Both the position numbers and the translations under genes were made by a program. A stretch of DNA of 64,000 bases from Cristatella mucedo (taxonomy: Eukaryota; Bryozoa; Phylactolaemata; Cristatellidae), in assembly GCA_009760855.2 (NCBI GenBank), contig WPIO01000151.1, forward strand, positions 272,501 to 336,500, written 5' to 3'. The first letter of the stretch is position 1, and every line of letters starts with the position of its first letter. This document shows, piece by piece, positions 32,661 through 44,805 of the stretch. The notes below the pieces were generated by a model. That model was not told the DNA's origin. It worked only from the letters and a program-made list of their open reading frames with translations, and made no database searches.

Positions 32661-33179
32661 GTTGAGTTCCAACGTACTAACGTCTGTCTCGCTCTTCTGC
32701 GAAAACAATGTCTGTCTATCTGTTTGTCTATATATCTGTCTGTATCTGCTCTTCCGGCTCTCAGCTTGTCGGAACTTAATAGGCGAGCCTTTCGTGCGCA
32801 GACTACCGCTCTTTTCGCAGTTCGCCGCCGGTGCTGCTACTGCCGCTCGTTGCTCGGCGCTCGACCTTTCGCGACCCACCCAATCAAACGCCTCGTAGAG
32901 GCCCAAGCTTCGCTCACTGTCCACTTTGGTCTGCTTCGGTCGAGCGCTCGTTTCTTCTCAAAACCCGTGACTTGCTATTCCATCTGCTCAAAAGCCTTCG
33001 ACTTGTAAAAAAAAGAGACATTTCCAAGTCCTAAGATTAAAGCTGTGGAGACCCTTTTAGATGTCGAGTGTGGAGCCTCCACCTTGGAATTGCAAAAAAG
33101 ACTCTTGAGAGACCTACAATAAAGCTCTGGACGACCCTTCGGATGTGAGCGTTCAGCGTCAGCCCATTCATCTATTCTA

Positions 33180-33362
33180 ATCCGGTCGTAGCCTGCGGCC
33201 GGGTAAGTTTAGCAGAGGGGCAAGGTACTCTCTCTTCACGACCCAGGTCGAGGGTTTTATTGATGTAGCGGGCAATGCTTTGTTACCCGTTGCCAGAGGA
33301 AGTGATGCAACGCAACAGTTCTATTGCCAGCTACAGAAACGAGGCTGATAAATTAGCTGACC
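33180..33362 (+). repeat. SINE family II copy
   Basis: CCTGCGGCCGGGTAAG resembles the head of the 37.9 kb copy. GGTCGAGGGTT (near 33246) is B-box-like. The end ACAGAAACGAGGCTGATAAA then TTAGCTGA at 33333-33360 matches the family. Confidence 0.42.
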
Positions 33363-33469
33363 TCTTATTTTTTCGTACGTGCTGTCTGCGAGGGCTCACT
33401 GGAGCCGTCTATAACTCAAAATCTAACTCCACCACTACCACCCCGTGTCCCAACTCACGAGTCTTTCGA

Positions 33470-34212
33470 GAAGCTTGTTTAGATAAGGATACCACGTCCA
33501 AGTTGGTCCATGCATTTATGACATCCCGCCTCGACTTTTGCAACTCATTGCTTACTGGCCAACCAGCATGTGCGATCAGGCGATTGCAGCTGGTGCGAAA
33601 CTGTGCAGCTAGGCTGGTCTGTCGTGAGCGTCGCAGTTGCCACATTACACCACTTCTCGCCGACCTGCACTGGCTACCAGTCAAGCAACGGATTGACTTC
33701 AAGGTTTTGTCGCTCACTTGTAGGTCCCTTCATTCTATTGCTACAGCCTATCTCTCAGATATACTACCCCATCAGGCCAATCATCGTACCACCAGCTTTT
33801 CGGAATCCAACTGTCTAGAAATACCTCGTACAAACCTTAAATCCTTTGGAGACCGTGCATTTAGTTCGTATGCTCCCAAAGCCTGGCACTCCCTCCCGAC
33901 CTGCGTCAGAACATCCCTGACCTGACCACATTTAAAAGGAACTTAAAAACACCTATTTAGGACAGCATTTAATGGGTCCCTGTGATTCGTCCTTGATGTG
34001 CTTATGCATGCTGACACTGTACATGCTACCACTAACCATATTTGCATGCTGACCCTGTGCATGTCACCCCTAACCATGTTATACATGTTGTTTGTTTATC
34101 AAGCATGATATAATTCACAATTCAATTGCATTTTCCTTTGCAGCAAATGTAAAGCACCTAGACAGAGATTAAGTTCTCTGAGGGCGCTATATCAGGTGCA
34201 TTATTATCATTA
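33470..34212 (+). mobile_element. LINE 3' part, well preserved
   Basis: The open frame continues from ACLDKDTTSKLVHAFMTSRL through RLQLVRNCAARLVCRERRSC and LHWLPVKQRIDFKVLSL to LKSFGDRAFSSYAPKAWHSL. It then frameshifts near 33915. The 3' UTR hairpin is at about 34150-34193 and the tail is short. It is 5' truncated before the RT core. Confidence 0.88.
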
Positions 34213-35064
34213 AGCTAAAAGAGGATGACATATGAGTCACGGTAAAGGCCAGCTTTCGAGTGCCCAGTGTAGTGGGAATTTTCTCCCAAAATGGCTGCTA
34301 ATGGTGCGAGTTGTCTACCCCCCAAAGCACATTTATTAATATCGTACAAAGACCAATAAAATCAATGGTAATGAAATTGGCACAAAGAACACTGGTAGTA
34401 TTGGCTATCGTTTGATTTGATATAGCTGCAGTGTTGACCTTCTGATGACCTGTTGAAGTCCAAGGTCACGTTTAGCACTGCAGCTCAGTCACACTGCCAA
34501 ATTGCCCAGACTTAATTAACATCAGTCATTGTAGAAATATGGCAAGCCACTCAAAAGATGCAAGACGATTGACTACACGCTCCCCCCAAAAAAAAATTTT
34601 TAAAAAAATTCGACGTCTCAAACTGCTGACAGTCATCACGACCACAGCCCAGGGACACTTTGTGTCAGGCACATTATATGCATACACACCCATCATGTGT
34701 AGAGGCACAGGCAGGACTTGGAGATAGGTGAGCCCCACCCATATTCCAAACTTCACACAGGTCAGCCCAGTATCAACCAAGTTGTACAATTGATGAGGTA
34801 CTAAGTACTACTGCTGTGACAGCACCGAGAGAAGCCAACTTAAGCTGCCAAAGCATGAAGGTGACGAAAAACAAGATTGCTACTATATTCGTCGCCATAC
34901 AACATGGAAACACATAACTTACGACCACGTTTTTCAAATCTCACGTTGATTGGGTCAAAACTAGCCTATCTGTGACATTTTTACATGTGAGTGAAAGGAT
35001 GACAAGGCTTAGGACGACAAACACAGCTAGTTTTGACCATGACAAGTCTATCTACTGAGGTCTA
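34213..35064. other. Unassigned sequence between two LINE tails
   Basis: I see no gene, RNA or known repeat. Frames are short and include an A-run near 34589. It may be intergenic or an unrecognised repeat. Confidence 0.4.
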
Positions 35065-35410
35065 ATATCCCTCCCAACCTGCATCAGAACATCCCCTGAC
35101 CTGACCACATTTAAAAGAAACTTAAAAACATACCTATTTAGGACAGCATTTAGTGGGTCCTTGTGATTCGTCCTCGATGTGCTTATGCGTGCTGACACTG
35201 TTCATGCTGCCACTAACCACATTTGCATGCTGACCCAGTGCATGTAACCCCTAACCATGTTATTCATTTTGTTTGTTTTTCAAGCATGATTTTACTTACT
35301 ATTCTATTGCGTATCACTTTGCAGCAAATGTAAAGCGCCTAGAAAGAGATTAAGTTCTCTGAGGGCGCTTTATCAAGTGCAATATTATTATTATTATTAT
35401 TATTATTATA
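35065..35410 (+). mobile_element. LINE 3' tail
   Basis: It starts in the coding tail (CCCAACCTGCATCAGAACAT), then the 3' UTR, hairpin (AAGCGCC at 35334 and GGGCGCTT at 35363) and (ATT)n of about 8 units. It is a short 5'-truncated copy. Confidence 0.87.
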
Positions 35411-36470
35411 TGCATGCGAGAAGTCACCTAAATTTCCTTGAATAGAAATGAATCAACATTTTCAGACTTGCTTCCAGGAAACGGCGCGCTAGTTCCATCC
35501 AAGTCACCACGCTGACGGGCTGCCGAAGAAATAACCACTCGCGGCCGTCACCACGTGCGTTATGGCGGCTACAGGAACAGGATCAGCTGTCCCAGGATTC
35601 GTGCGGTGCCGTGATAATGGACTACTTAGTTACGGCGGCCCCGGCAGCAGTAAATTCACAATACTTTATCCCTAATGCTCGTCTATTAGCCGAACGACAG
35701 TCATTTCCGGTTTGTGATCCGATGTAAACACACCAATGTAAACATGTTTCTGCCAAGTAAATAAGTAGTGGGCCTTGGAATGCCGTTTACCGCCGGTTGC
35801 TATGGGCGGGGAAGCAGTGGCCGGCCTGGGCACCCTGCCGATAAGGGTGCACTCTTTTATGATCTCGTTATACTACCAGTCTGACATGTGATTTTGAGGG
35901 GCGTGTCATTTTTGGAAAGTTTCACGTTTCATCATTTTCCAAAGTTTTTTTTGAGTGTCCGTTCAGGGCTGAGTAGCTTATATTCGCACAGATCACCAGA
36001 AAACCGCAGTTCCGGCTCAGTTATTTTTCAAAGAAAATTATTTTGTTGAGCTCGACCATACTTCCGGTTTAAATAGGTCTTGCATAATAATGTATTGACC
36101 ATGTTCCAGTCATCTGAAAACCACAAAAATTTGAGCTTGCATTTATAACTAGTTTATATTTATTACGCGAATTTAAAAAGAGACCATTTTTTAGATACTC
36201 CGGGGCTTTTTCGCAGGCTACCCGTTAAATTAAAGAGCTGCCTTGACGAAATGCATCACTGTACCTTGCAGGGCCGCTCCATCCCACGTTCTTGTGTAGT
36301 ACTACGACTAGACTAACTTTAGAATTTCTTCAGTCGTCGCTTTTGGTAAATGCTTTACGCAGTGGCTGCTGGCATTCTCGTGAAATTGCTTTCCGAAAAG
36401 CACATGAATGCTTCATACGAGCTGCGCCAGTCGAGATTCGATTTAAACCATGTGTGCACAGCAATGTGAA
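35411..36470. other. Unassigned, including a GC-rich patch
   Basis: A GC-rich, CpG-bearing patch at about 35480-35860 contains GTTATGGCGGCTACAGG and a 37-codon frame from 35562. This resembles a promoter or first exon, but no splice donor or protein match supports it. The rest shows no recognised feature. Confidence 0.3.
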
Positions 36471-36474
36471 AGTA

Positions 36475-36690
36475 TTTTGTGTCAGATGCGTACTGACGCT
36501 GAGATTACTGCCGGAGACTACATTTGCATGCTGGCCCTGTGCATTTCGCCTCTAACCACGTTTCGCTTGTCGACGTTGAGCCGACTACCACTAACCGTTC
36601 AATCATTCTTCCTCAGCAGCGTCTTTAGAGTGTCTAAAAAAATATTAATTTGCCTGGGGGCGCTAGAAAAATGTATTGTTATAATTACAA
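36475..36690 (+). mobile_element. Diverged LINE 3' tail
   Basis: It retains CTGACGCTGAGATTACTGCC, ACATTTGCATGCTGGCCCTG and TGCATTTCGCCTCTAACCAC, close to the family 3' UTR, then TTAATTTGCCTGGGGGCGCT. It is old and imperfect. Confidence 0.6.
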
Positions 36691-37123
36691 AGTTGCTTAA
36701 GTTGAAAAGATTGTCACAACTTCGAGAGCACCAGTAGAGGATGCTGAATGAATTCATGCTGCATTAAGCACTAGCTGAAACGCATATTCCTCGCTGCATT
36801 TGGTTTATTCAGGGTTTAAATTGTCCTTTGCGTGCTTATGCTTGCTAAAGCTTTGCCAGTTTACAAGAACCATTAAGAAACGTTTTCTTAGTGTGCTATT
36901 GCACGCCTCACTAGTCGGAATCTTGTCGTCGCTCGCACTAAAGTCTTTTGGTGAAGGAGCTATCGGCCATTTTGTGCCGAAAGTGTTGAGCTTCCTTCGA
37001 TTCACGTTCACTACCCGCAGTGGCCTCTCATATTTAGAATATCAGCAAGATCCTTATGTTCGGGTCAGCTTCCCCTTCTCCCAGTGAACTTGTCTTATTT
37101 TCCGGCGTGCTTTGCATATATAC

Positions 37124-37190
<67 letters not shown>
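37124..37190. repeat. (TA)n microsatellite
   Basis: A GTATATATA-type repeat of about 65 bases with one GT interruption. Confidence 0.93.
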
Positions 37191-37914
37191 ATACGTGCAC
37201 CATCCAGCGCATGTTACTCTTCAAATGTCGTGCTAAACGGCGGCCGTTAGTGCATTCATGTTCGCTTAAGCATGCTGGCCTAGGCAAGCTACTTGCTTGC
37301 TGGCGCACGATTTACGTCACGTGTGACGCTAACTTTGTATGTGCTGATTATCTTTCAGTCAGTTTAAAATCGCTTGGTTAGTAACTGAGCTCTGCCAAGG
37401 CAACGCAGGAAAGATTGTGCTCTTATTCCTAGGCGTCCTTGACCGGAAGGGCCAGAACTTTTCCATTCTTCTGCTTTGTGCCGCAAGTTCGCAGAAAAAT
37501 TCTCAAGGTGACTTCAAGCTACCCTGCAATGGCATATATATTAGGACACTGCGCATTCTTCACTCCAGAGAAAATGGTAGCCCTGACCTGCGAAAAGGAA
37601 AAAGAGAATAAAATGCCCCTTATGTCTAGCCAATACAGAGAGCTGGATAGTTTGTACACCCCTAGCTACTTGCTCTCGAACCGTCAGTTCTACGGCTGCC
37701 ATTCGGCGTCCAATTTCTCGCACTAAGTTGCAATCGTAAGGTGACGCCGTCGCCCATTCTACCCGGTTCGGCTGGTCTCCCGCATTATTTTTTTTCAATA
37801 AAAACCTTTATAAATGCCCACTTTAAGATCTCACAATCAAACTGACTGATAGCGAATGAATCGGTTTTATTTTCTCGCAGCACTAAGCCCTTATTGCACG
37901 CTAGATAAGGAAAC

Positions 37915-38052
37915 TGCTTTTCATGACCTGCGGCCGGAGGTCGCAGGTTCAAATTCTGTGGTGGGCGAACCCTTATTGCAGCTGCAAGTGGTAATGATTG
38001 CCGTAAAGGCCCTTCTGTTGCCATGCAAAAGAGGCTGATGAATCATCTAGTA
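37915..38052 (+). repeat. SINE family II copy with clear B box
   Basis: GACCTGCGGCCGGAGGTCGC is followed by B box GGTTCAAATTC (37946-37956). The conserved end ATGCAAAAGAGGCTGATGAA then TCATCTAG lies at 38023-38050. It is the clearest tRNA-like member of the family. Confidence 0.5.
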
Positions 38053-38799
38053 TTATTTTTAAACTCGCAAGTTGGATGCTGTGTGTGCACTGCCAGTCGA
38101 ATAGCAAGGATCACGACAGCCCTCGTAGAGCAGCTGACACAATGGAGGACATTGATATTCAAGCCGGTCCTTTATTAACCTGACCCTGATAGTGGCTGCC
38201 ATAATAAGCAAACTTATACTTATGATGACACAGTAGTGTTTTATGTAGCTCACTCATAGCCTTAGCAGCTTTTGGTATTCACATTCGATGGCCAACAGAC
38301 TCCATCTCACTCAGCTAAGAGCAAGGGGGAAGCATAGCTGAGTATGGAGAGCAGTTGAGGTAGTGAGCATCATGGAATAAGCAGCTCGGGAAGGCTGGTA
38401 AGAAAGTATGTGCCATAGTCAGCAGCATGAGAACGCGATTCGGATGTAATTATTTCTTCCAACTCGCGGCCTTCTGGCTGATTGGTGATTCGGATGCGCT
38501 GAGATGCAGCGCTTTTTTAAGAAAAAGAGGGCCACCGTGTGTCAGCGGGTAACTGGTGAAGCTAGGGCCAAAATGAGTTGAGCGAAATACTGAAAGCAAC
38601 ACAATCTCGAGAATCCGCCACGACACTGCCACGTCAAGCTTTTGATTGACTAGCCTGACTAGGCCACTCCAAGACTGAATTATTTGAAGCATCCTCCGTC
38701 AGACGCCCTGGTGCCGAGAACTTCCAGCTCTTTCGGCAGTTACGTCGGACGCACAGGGAAGGATGAAGCCACAATAAGAAGGACGCACTGATGAAGAAA

Positions 38800-39795
38800 T
38801 TGACTAGAGCAGAGGGAGTGGAATTGAGCTTCGAGGAACCAATCTGGCGCTGAAGGTGCTTTCGGGTACCTCTCCCCATGCAGCCTGGGCTCGTGCCATC
38901 CAGTGTCCGCCGAGGGATGCGCTCGAAATTGACAAAAGTACAGCAATGTCGTTCATTTTTGCGACTTGGCAGACTTCTCTTTCGCTTCATAACGTCGTCA
39001 TCTCCGGTCGCTGCTGCCCTCAGGGAGGCACGCCTCTGAGATAATAATAATAATAATAATAATATTGTACTTGATGAAGCGCCCTCAGAGAACTTAATCT
39101 CTTTCTAGGCGCTTTACATTTGGAGATGGATGTGGGAAAAGGAAAGGAACGGAAACGGGCATCCTTAGCCCAGTGTCAGACGCTGCCCTTCAACTTCGTC
39201 CTCGTCTTTTTCGGCTTGCGTTCTCTCCGTTGGTCGGTGCTGAAGGTCTCGCTTGATTTGCATGTGGGAAGAAAGGTCTCCCTCGTGTCAACATCAGGAC
39301 CAGGGCTGCTGCTGCTGGCTGGGGCGATAGACCCGCACTCTGCCACGCGGCTTGTAATCGGCCGTGGTGACTAATTAGGTCTTTCAGCCCAAGGCGCTTT
39401 GGTGCCTATTCAATCGTCCCTTCAATATTATGTGAGCTCGGTCTCTCGGACTCGACCTGCTGCCAGCTACCGTGCAGAGCAACAGGATCAATGCCGCCCT
39501 CTAATCGCGACTGCCAAATCTAAGCTCAACCAAGGCTTGGGAATGCAGAAAACCCCAATGCAGTGAGCATAATAAGTTACTAACCGTGACATAACAAGGG
39601 AGGAGCTGAATAGAGCAGTTCATGCCTTCGATCGCAGGCAAACTCTCGGCCTGGCACCTAGGGGTGCCTAAGTGCCACGGTGAATGCAACCATTGTTTCC
39701 CAATTGCAGAGCTAGCAGCACTACACATCGCAATCAATAGGCCACTGGTATCCAAGCTCTTTGTTCAAGCAGGCCATGGTCTCCATCAGAATATT
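38800..39795. repeat. Segment B of the diverged duplicated block
   Basis: It is the partner of 28500-29640, in the same orientation and order. It lacks the SINE of segment A but carries a LINE tail at 39041-39122. Similarity fades just after 39795, where segment A runs into the Nav remnant. Confidence 0.58.
39041..39122 (-). mobile_element. Very short LINE 3' end
   Basis: (AAT)n of seven units, then GTACTTGATGAAGCGCCCTC and CTTTCTAGGCGCTTTACATT. Only about 80 bases of 3' end were inserted, which includes the whole hairpin. Confidence 0.85.
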
Positions 39796-40890
39796 GATAA
39801 ATGACTGCACCGTCAAAGGCAGCCGTTGCCGGGAGTGTGCCGACCGAACGCTCAGGCGCCGACACAGATCCGCTCTGCAGGACCTCAGTGGCTGAGGCAC
39901 CCCATTTCTTGAGAGTGAGATTTCGACCGCCGTGCACGGACCAGCTCCACAGGCGACCAACTTGCTCCAAGGATACGTGACCCTGGGAAGCAGGGTCGGC
40001 ATTTGCAGCTGCCTGTGGTCGGCTGCTGAGGCGACCCAGGCAACCGAGGTTGAGCGGCCTCGGCGGATGAGGTAAGGGCGCAAGCGAAGCTCGAAGTAGA
40101 CGGGCGGGCACCTTAGCTAGCACGAGCCTGTGCTCGCGGGCGAAGACCCAGTCGCTGCTCTCGATCGCTTTGATCGCCACATTCGCTCCGCCTCGTTGCG
40201 ATGCTTGGGCGTCGTCGACGACGAGCAGTAGCGGCTAGCGCCGCATCGGCATCGGCCTTTCGGCCGGTCGATCGTCTCAGACCGTCGAGTGAATCGAGAC
40301 ACTCTGAGCCGCCTCAAGACGGCAGCAGCTGCTTCTCAGTTGCCATTTGCCAATGGCCCGCTAGCCCATAGGACCAGTGGCTGGTGGCAGTGACTGGCGG
40401 GCACCGCTAGCCAGTACTCGAAAGAAAAAGTCAAGGGTGGCTAATTCGACTGCCTCATTTAGATTGACATAGATAAGTAAGGTAGCCTGTAAGCATTAGC
40501 AGTTCACAGATCCCTCCATCCATGACCCCCCCCCCCCCCCCAGTTGCCCCAGCAGCAGCCCGCCGCCCACAAACCACAGGCCGAGCTGGATCTGTGCATG
40601 CTTTTCATTTGTTAATTTTACCGACCTGATGGTTTGCACCGCCATTTTGAGATCCGGAAGCTCTCAAACAGGCGCCGCTTGAATGAGCTCCAACTGGCAG
40701 GCTCACTTTAACCTGCCTGAACAGAGTGACCTCCTTTGTAGTCTCACCCATCCAAACTAAACGATATCCCCTTCCATTAAACGTACAGCTCTAGATGTGA
40801 GCATCGACGGCAAATATGTAGTTATTCCTGAAAATTGAAACAGATCGGGCGTCGAACAATGCAGCCTCCAAGCCTCTGTAGTGCTTCGTT
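39796..40890. other. Unassigned GC-rich region with a poly-C run
   Basis: 39830-40330 is GC-rich, with overlapping frames on both strands (minus 39734-40180 is the longest). None shows a domain I recognise. A C run lies at about 40527-40541. It could include exons of an unknown gene, but nothing decides strand or frame. Confidence 0.3.
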
Positions 40891-40891
40891 C

Positions 40892-40948
40892 TCTCTCTCT
40901 CTCTATATATATATATCTATCTATCTATCTATCTATCTGCATATATAT

Positions 40949-40983
<35 letters not shown>

Positions 40984-41004
40984 CCTACACACATATATGT
41001 ATAT

Positions 41005-41035
<31 letters not shown>

Positions 41036-41036
41036 C
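40892..41036. repeat. Compound (TC)n, (ATCT)n, (TA)n microsatellite
   Basis: CT repeats, then TATC units, then interrupted TA/TACA repeats over about 145 bases. Confidence 0.92.
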
Positions 41037-41205
41037 AACGGACGCTAAAAGATGGGAGGGCGTCCTCGGCGAGTGCAAGTTTAAATCCCTGACGAAGCCT
41101 GCTTCGACCCCTTCCCACAAGATATATTATTTAGCATCTTCTGGCACGAGCGACTGCCCCCTCTCAAAAAGAAAGGCAACGCTCGCGATTATCCCTAGTA
41201 CTAAC

Positions 41206-41720
41206 ATAATAATAATAATGCACTTGATTAGCGCCCTCAGAGAACTCAATCTCTTTCTAGGCGCTTTACATTTGCTGCAAAGTAAAATGCTTAATTGAAT
41301 GGTAAGTAAAGTCATGCTTGAAAAACAAACAACATGAATAACATGGTTAGGTGTGACATGCATAGGGTCAGCATGCAAATGTGGTTAGTGGCAGCATGCA
41401 CAGTGTCAGCAAGCATAAGCACATCAAGGACGAATCACAGGGACCCGCTAAATGCTGTCCTAAATAGGTGTGTTTTTAAGTTCCTTTTAAATGTGGTCAG
41501 GTCAGGGGATGTTCTGACTCAGGTCGTGAGGGAGTTCCAGGCTTTGGGAGCATACGAACTAAATGCACGGTCTCCAAAGGATTTAAGGTTTGTACGAGGT
41601 ATTTCTAGACAGTTGGATTCCGAAAAGCGGGTGGTACGATCCTTGGCCTGATGGGGGAGTATTTCGGAGAGATAGGCTGGAGCCATAGAATGAAGGAACC
41701 TAAAAGTGAGCGACAATTGA
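41206..41720 (-). mobile_element. LINE 3' part
   Basis: The (AAT)n end is at 41207-41219, then the hairpin, UTR and the end of the coding tail on the minus strand (FRFLHSMAPAYLSEILPHQA, SESNCLEIPRTNLKSFGDRA, SYAPKAWNSL). It is 5' truncated near 41720. Confidence 0.87.
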
Positions 41721-42228
41721 AAGACTATAAAAAAAATGTCTACGGCTAAACAAAGTTTAGTTCGCAATGGCCTATCCTGCTGGGAAGGCTGCAGTCCCTG
41801 CCGTGATCGCCGTAGATGAAGCAGCCTAGCTGGTACTGTTATCGTAATTCATGCAGCTACCTTCCGTGAATATTGCAAGGGCGCACTGGGACTGGGATCG
41901 CCATATGGCCAGCTCTAAAGCCAAAGCCGACTTCGTCCAACCTCCTAATCTCGAGTGACCGGAGAGTCACGTGACAGTCATTGTTTCCTCCAAGTTTCTC
42001 AGCCGCCGGCTTGCTGCATTTGCACTGTGAGCCCATCATCCCGAGCCCACTTTGCCGGCGGAGCATGCATCCCCTGGTGGTGAACGAGGGCCTGTCGTAG
42101 CCACTGAAGGGTCATGGCTGCTGGCTAAGACCGACCGTCCGTCGATCCGGATGGCTTGCACTTGCTCATTGCCAGTCGCCTCTGCCCATTGAAGCTGCAC
42201 ATCGTGGTGGCATATCGCCACGCCCTTT

Positions 42229-42296
42229 GGGCCTATCCAAGATGACCCGCTGGATGCTGCATTGCTACCATCGCTCACTCGCTCCCTCTCTCATTT
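42229..42296. repeat. Left arm of an inverted repeat
   Basis: GCATTGCTACCATCGCTCAC and its flanks are found inverted at 42544-42606 (GAGTGAGCGAGCAATGGTAG). The arms are about 60 bp, imperfect, with a spacer of about 250 bp that contains a LINE tail. A foldback/MITE-like structure is possible. Confidence 0.6.
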
Positions 42297-42355
42297 GAAC
42301 GAAGGCTATTACGCTAAATTGCTATGGGACAATGCACACGGAGGCCAGAAGGAAC

Positions 42356-42424
42356 AAATGTAAAGCGCCTAGAAAGACATTGAGTTTTTTGAGGGTGCTT
42401 TATCAAGTGCGTTATTATTATTAA
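42356..42424 (+). mobile_element. Very short LINE 3' end
   Basis: ATGTAAAGCGCCTAGAAAGA, then GGGTGCTTTATCAAGTGCG and (TTA)n. It contains just the hairpin and tail. Confidence 0.82.
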
Positions 42425-42543
42425 GAACCCAGGCACGTGAAGAGGGAGAAGGCCTAATGAGTAATCTGTTTTGCATTTCTTCGCTCATTGTAAAGTTGGC
42501 TCGCTGCTGTCCTCGTATCCTCGTAGCTCTCATTCCATTCAAT

Positions 42544-42606
42544 AGAGAGAGCGAATGAGTGAGCGAGCAATGGTAGCAATGCCGTGTCCAGCAGGTCGTC
42601 CTTTGG
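42544..42606. repeat. Right arm of the inverted repeat
   Basis: It pairs with 42229-42296, sharing the core GCATTGCTACCAT in opposite orientation. Confidence 0.6.
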
Positions 42607-42800
42607 GAGATAATGTGAATTTCATCTTCTTTTATTTTTTATTTGGTCACGAAAATTCTAACCAAGGATTGGAAGCAATTAGATGTGGTCACGTTAAGAA
42701 GTCTTTGTTAGAAAATATCAAGTGACTTCTGTTGGTTCATCTGCACTGACATGATGACATGTACAAACAGATTTGTGGTTGATCTTTGCAATTCTTCTGT

Positions 42801-42851
42801 TGTCTCTCTCGCTCTCTTTCTCTCTTTCTCTCTCTCTCTCACTCTCTCTCC

Positions 42852-42893
<42 letters not shown>

Positions 42894-42916
42894 TGTTCGT
42901 TCGCTGTCTCTTCTCT
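42801..42916. repeat. (TC)n microsatellite
   Basis: A CT-rich tract of about 115 bases with scattered interruptions. Confidence 0.92.
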
Positions 42917-43467
42917 CTAGCAGTTGATACTTAATAGCGGCATGCTGCTTTAATTTCTGCTTTCAGATCTTGTCAGTTTTATAATCGCCACTTGCCTCAC
43001 TTGGCTGGGCCTCTGAACATTTTTTCATTGAAATGCGCAGTCGCTAGATTGATTCTGCAGGTGATTAATCTCTAAATGGTGGCCTTCAGTAGCCGGAGCT
43101 GCTTTAACTTCGTAACTGCAACCATTGACTTCCCTTTGTTCTTTTGCTTGCCCTCGGGTGACCGTGCGATGGAAGCATGAAGCAGCACTGCCAAGCTCCG
43201 AGTTAGTCATCCACTCCAGCATGGTCGCCGCGCCTGCGACTGGGCAGCGGCGATCGTCGCTTAGGCAGCTTGTCTAGTCACAAGCATTGCCGCTCAACCC
43301 ATTTTGATTCTTTTTCTCCCATAGTAATTTCCTTTCTGCTACAGATCCGTCAGGTTTGAATTTTCTTTTCAAGCGCTGTATAAACCTGTGAAGGCAATCA
43401 ATATTAATCTATGAAATTTGACCTGGCGTTTCATATCTCAAGCACTTCTATGCTACTGGCTATAGGC

Positions 43468-43805
43468 CAGCTATGAGCACCAGCTGAGCAATAGTAGGTC
43501 AGCCTGGAGCAGTGGCGGTGCGACTGCAGGTTAGCCTGGAGTGGCGGCGGTGCAAGTAGAGGTAAGCCTGGGGCACTAGTTGCTCTGCTCCAGGTGAGCC
43601 TGGAGCACCGGCTGTGCCCCTGCAGTTGGGCCTAGAGCAGCAGCTACAGATGGTGATCTAGGAGCATTAGTTGAGCTTATTCAGGTGAGCTAGGAGCATC
43701 TGCTGTGCCGATACATATAAGCTAAGAACAGTAGATGAGTGACTGCATTTGAGCCATGAGCAGTAGATGAGCTACTGTAGGTGAGCTACGATCGCCGGCT
43801 GTGCC
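43468..43805. repeat. 32-bp minisatellite, about 10.7 units
   Basis: Ten successive units begin at 43468 and end at 43782. Nine are exactly 32 bp and one is 27 bp; a partial unit follows to 43805. The unit core is GAGCCTGGAGCA followed by a variable GCTGTGC segment and CTGCAGGT. Units are diverged in sequence but keep their length. No coding frame explains it. Confidence 0.85.
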
Positions 43806-44805
43806 ACATTGGAATGGTTAATGTAACACCACGGTTTCTTTAAACTTTAGGTGGAAGTCAGTGCAGCATAGCTTTATCAGGCAATTCTCAAGCAATTCCT
43901 AATGGGTTTAATCAGAATGGAAGCATTTTCCGGCAGTCTCGTCTGGATGAGTCCACTTGATAGTTCGTAGGAAGTGAGGGAGAATGTTTTCGTGAGTCCT
44001 TTGCTATCACGATTGCATAACTTGCTTGCAATGAGTTACAAGAGCACCCGACAGACAGACACCGGAATATGCCGGAGCTAATCCTCTCTTTCGGTCAATG
44101 GAAGGTCTCGATCAGTGACACGGAGGCCTGTGGCGCCTTTCTCAGCTGACTTTGTCATTTCTTGGGAGTGGATTAGGGCGCGAGAAAACCAACTTTCTTA
44201 GAGGATGACTCTAGTGGTTTTTAGGGCGGCGATTGACTTCAAGATGATTCTCCTCATCTAAAGTTATTTAATTGATTGGTTCAATTTACATTTTTATTTG
44301 GAGTTGCAAATTCATTTGGGCTGAGACTAAATAGGCGGCTTCAGCCGTAGCACCCAATAAGCGTGCTCTTTTGAGGTCGGTCGTTGGAGTTGGGGGATAT
44401 CGCTATTTACTTTTAAATGGACCATTATTGCTTAGACTTTCTTAAGTACCAATCCTTTTTTACCGGTCCAATGAAGCTCTCCAGGCGACCTAGAAACTTC
44501 AGTCACTGCACGCGCAAGGGCTTTGATAATTATGAATTGTGAGCAGCAGAGGTGCTGGAGATGGGCAGAGGGGGTGATTGTACCACCCAACCGGAGGCAG
44601 CTACGTGTACAGCCTCGATTCCTACGCCCCACAACTACTACATTTTTGAAACAGATATGTCTCAATTTCACTGAATGAGCAATATTCGAGTAGAATAAAC
44701 AATGCAAATATTTGCTATACTTTTTCATTTAACTATGTCTATCTCGGCCGAAATGAATATCTTGCGGGTCTTCACCTCCTTTAAATTGATGCAAGTCTTA
44801 GTAAC

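Noticed and set aside
35562-35675. ATGGCGGCTACAGGAACAGG frame of 37 codons in a GC-rich patch
   Set aside because: It looks like a first exon, but there is no donor, partner exon or recognised protein. Kept only as part of an unassigned region.
37054-37308. Ile-Tyr-rich frames
   Set aside because: Translation of the (TA)n microsatellite.
37941-37960. True tRNA gene from the GGTTCAAATTC box
   Set aside because: No cloverleaf or A box with the right spacing; the surrounding sequence matches the SINE-like family instead.
38634-38990. 118-codon minus-strand frame
   Set aside because: Lies across the edge of the duplicated block; the matching stretch near 28.5 kb is not open in the same frame.
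39734-40180. 148-codon minus-strand frame in GC-rich sequence
   Set aside because: Overlapping frames on both strands, no domain and no splice or poly(A) support.
40835-41092. Poly Ile-Tyr frames on both strands
   Set aside because: Translation of the TA/ATCT microsatellite.
43468-43805. CRISPR-like array
   Set aside because: Units are directly adjacent, with no unique spacers, in an animal genome; this is a minisatellite.
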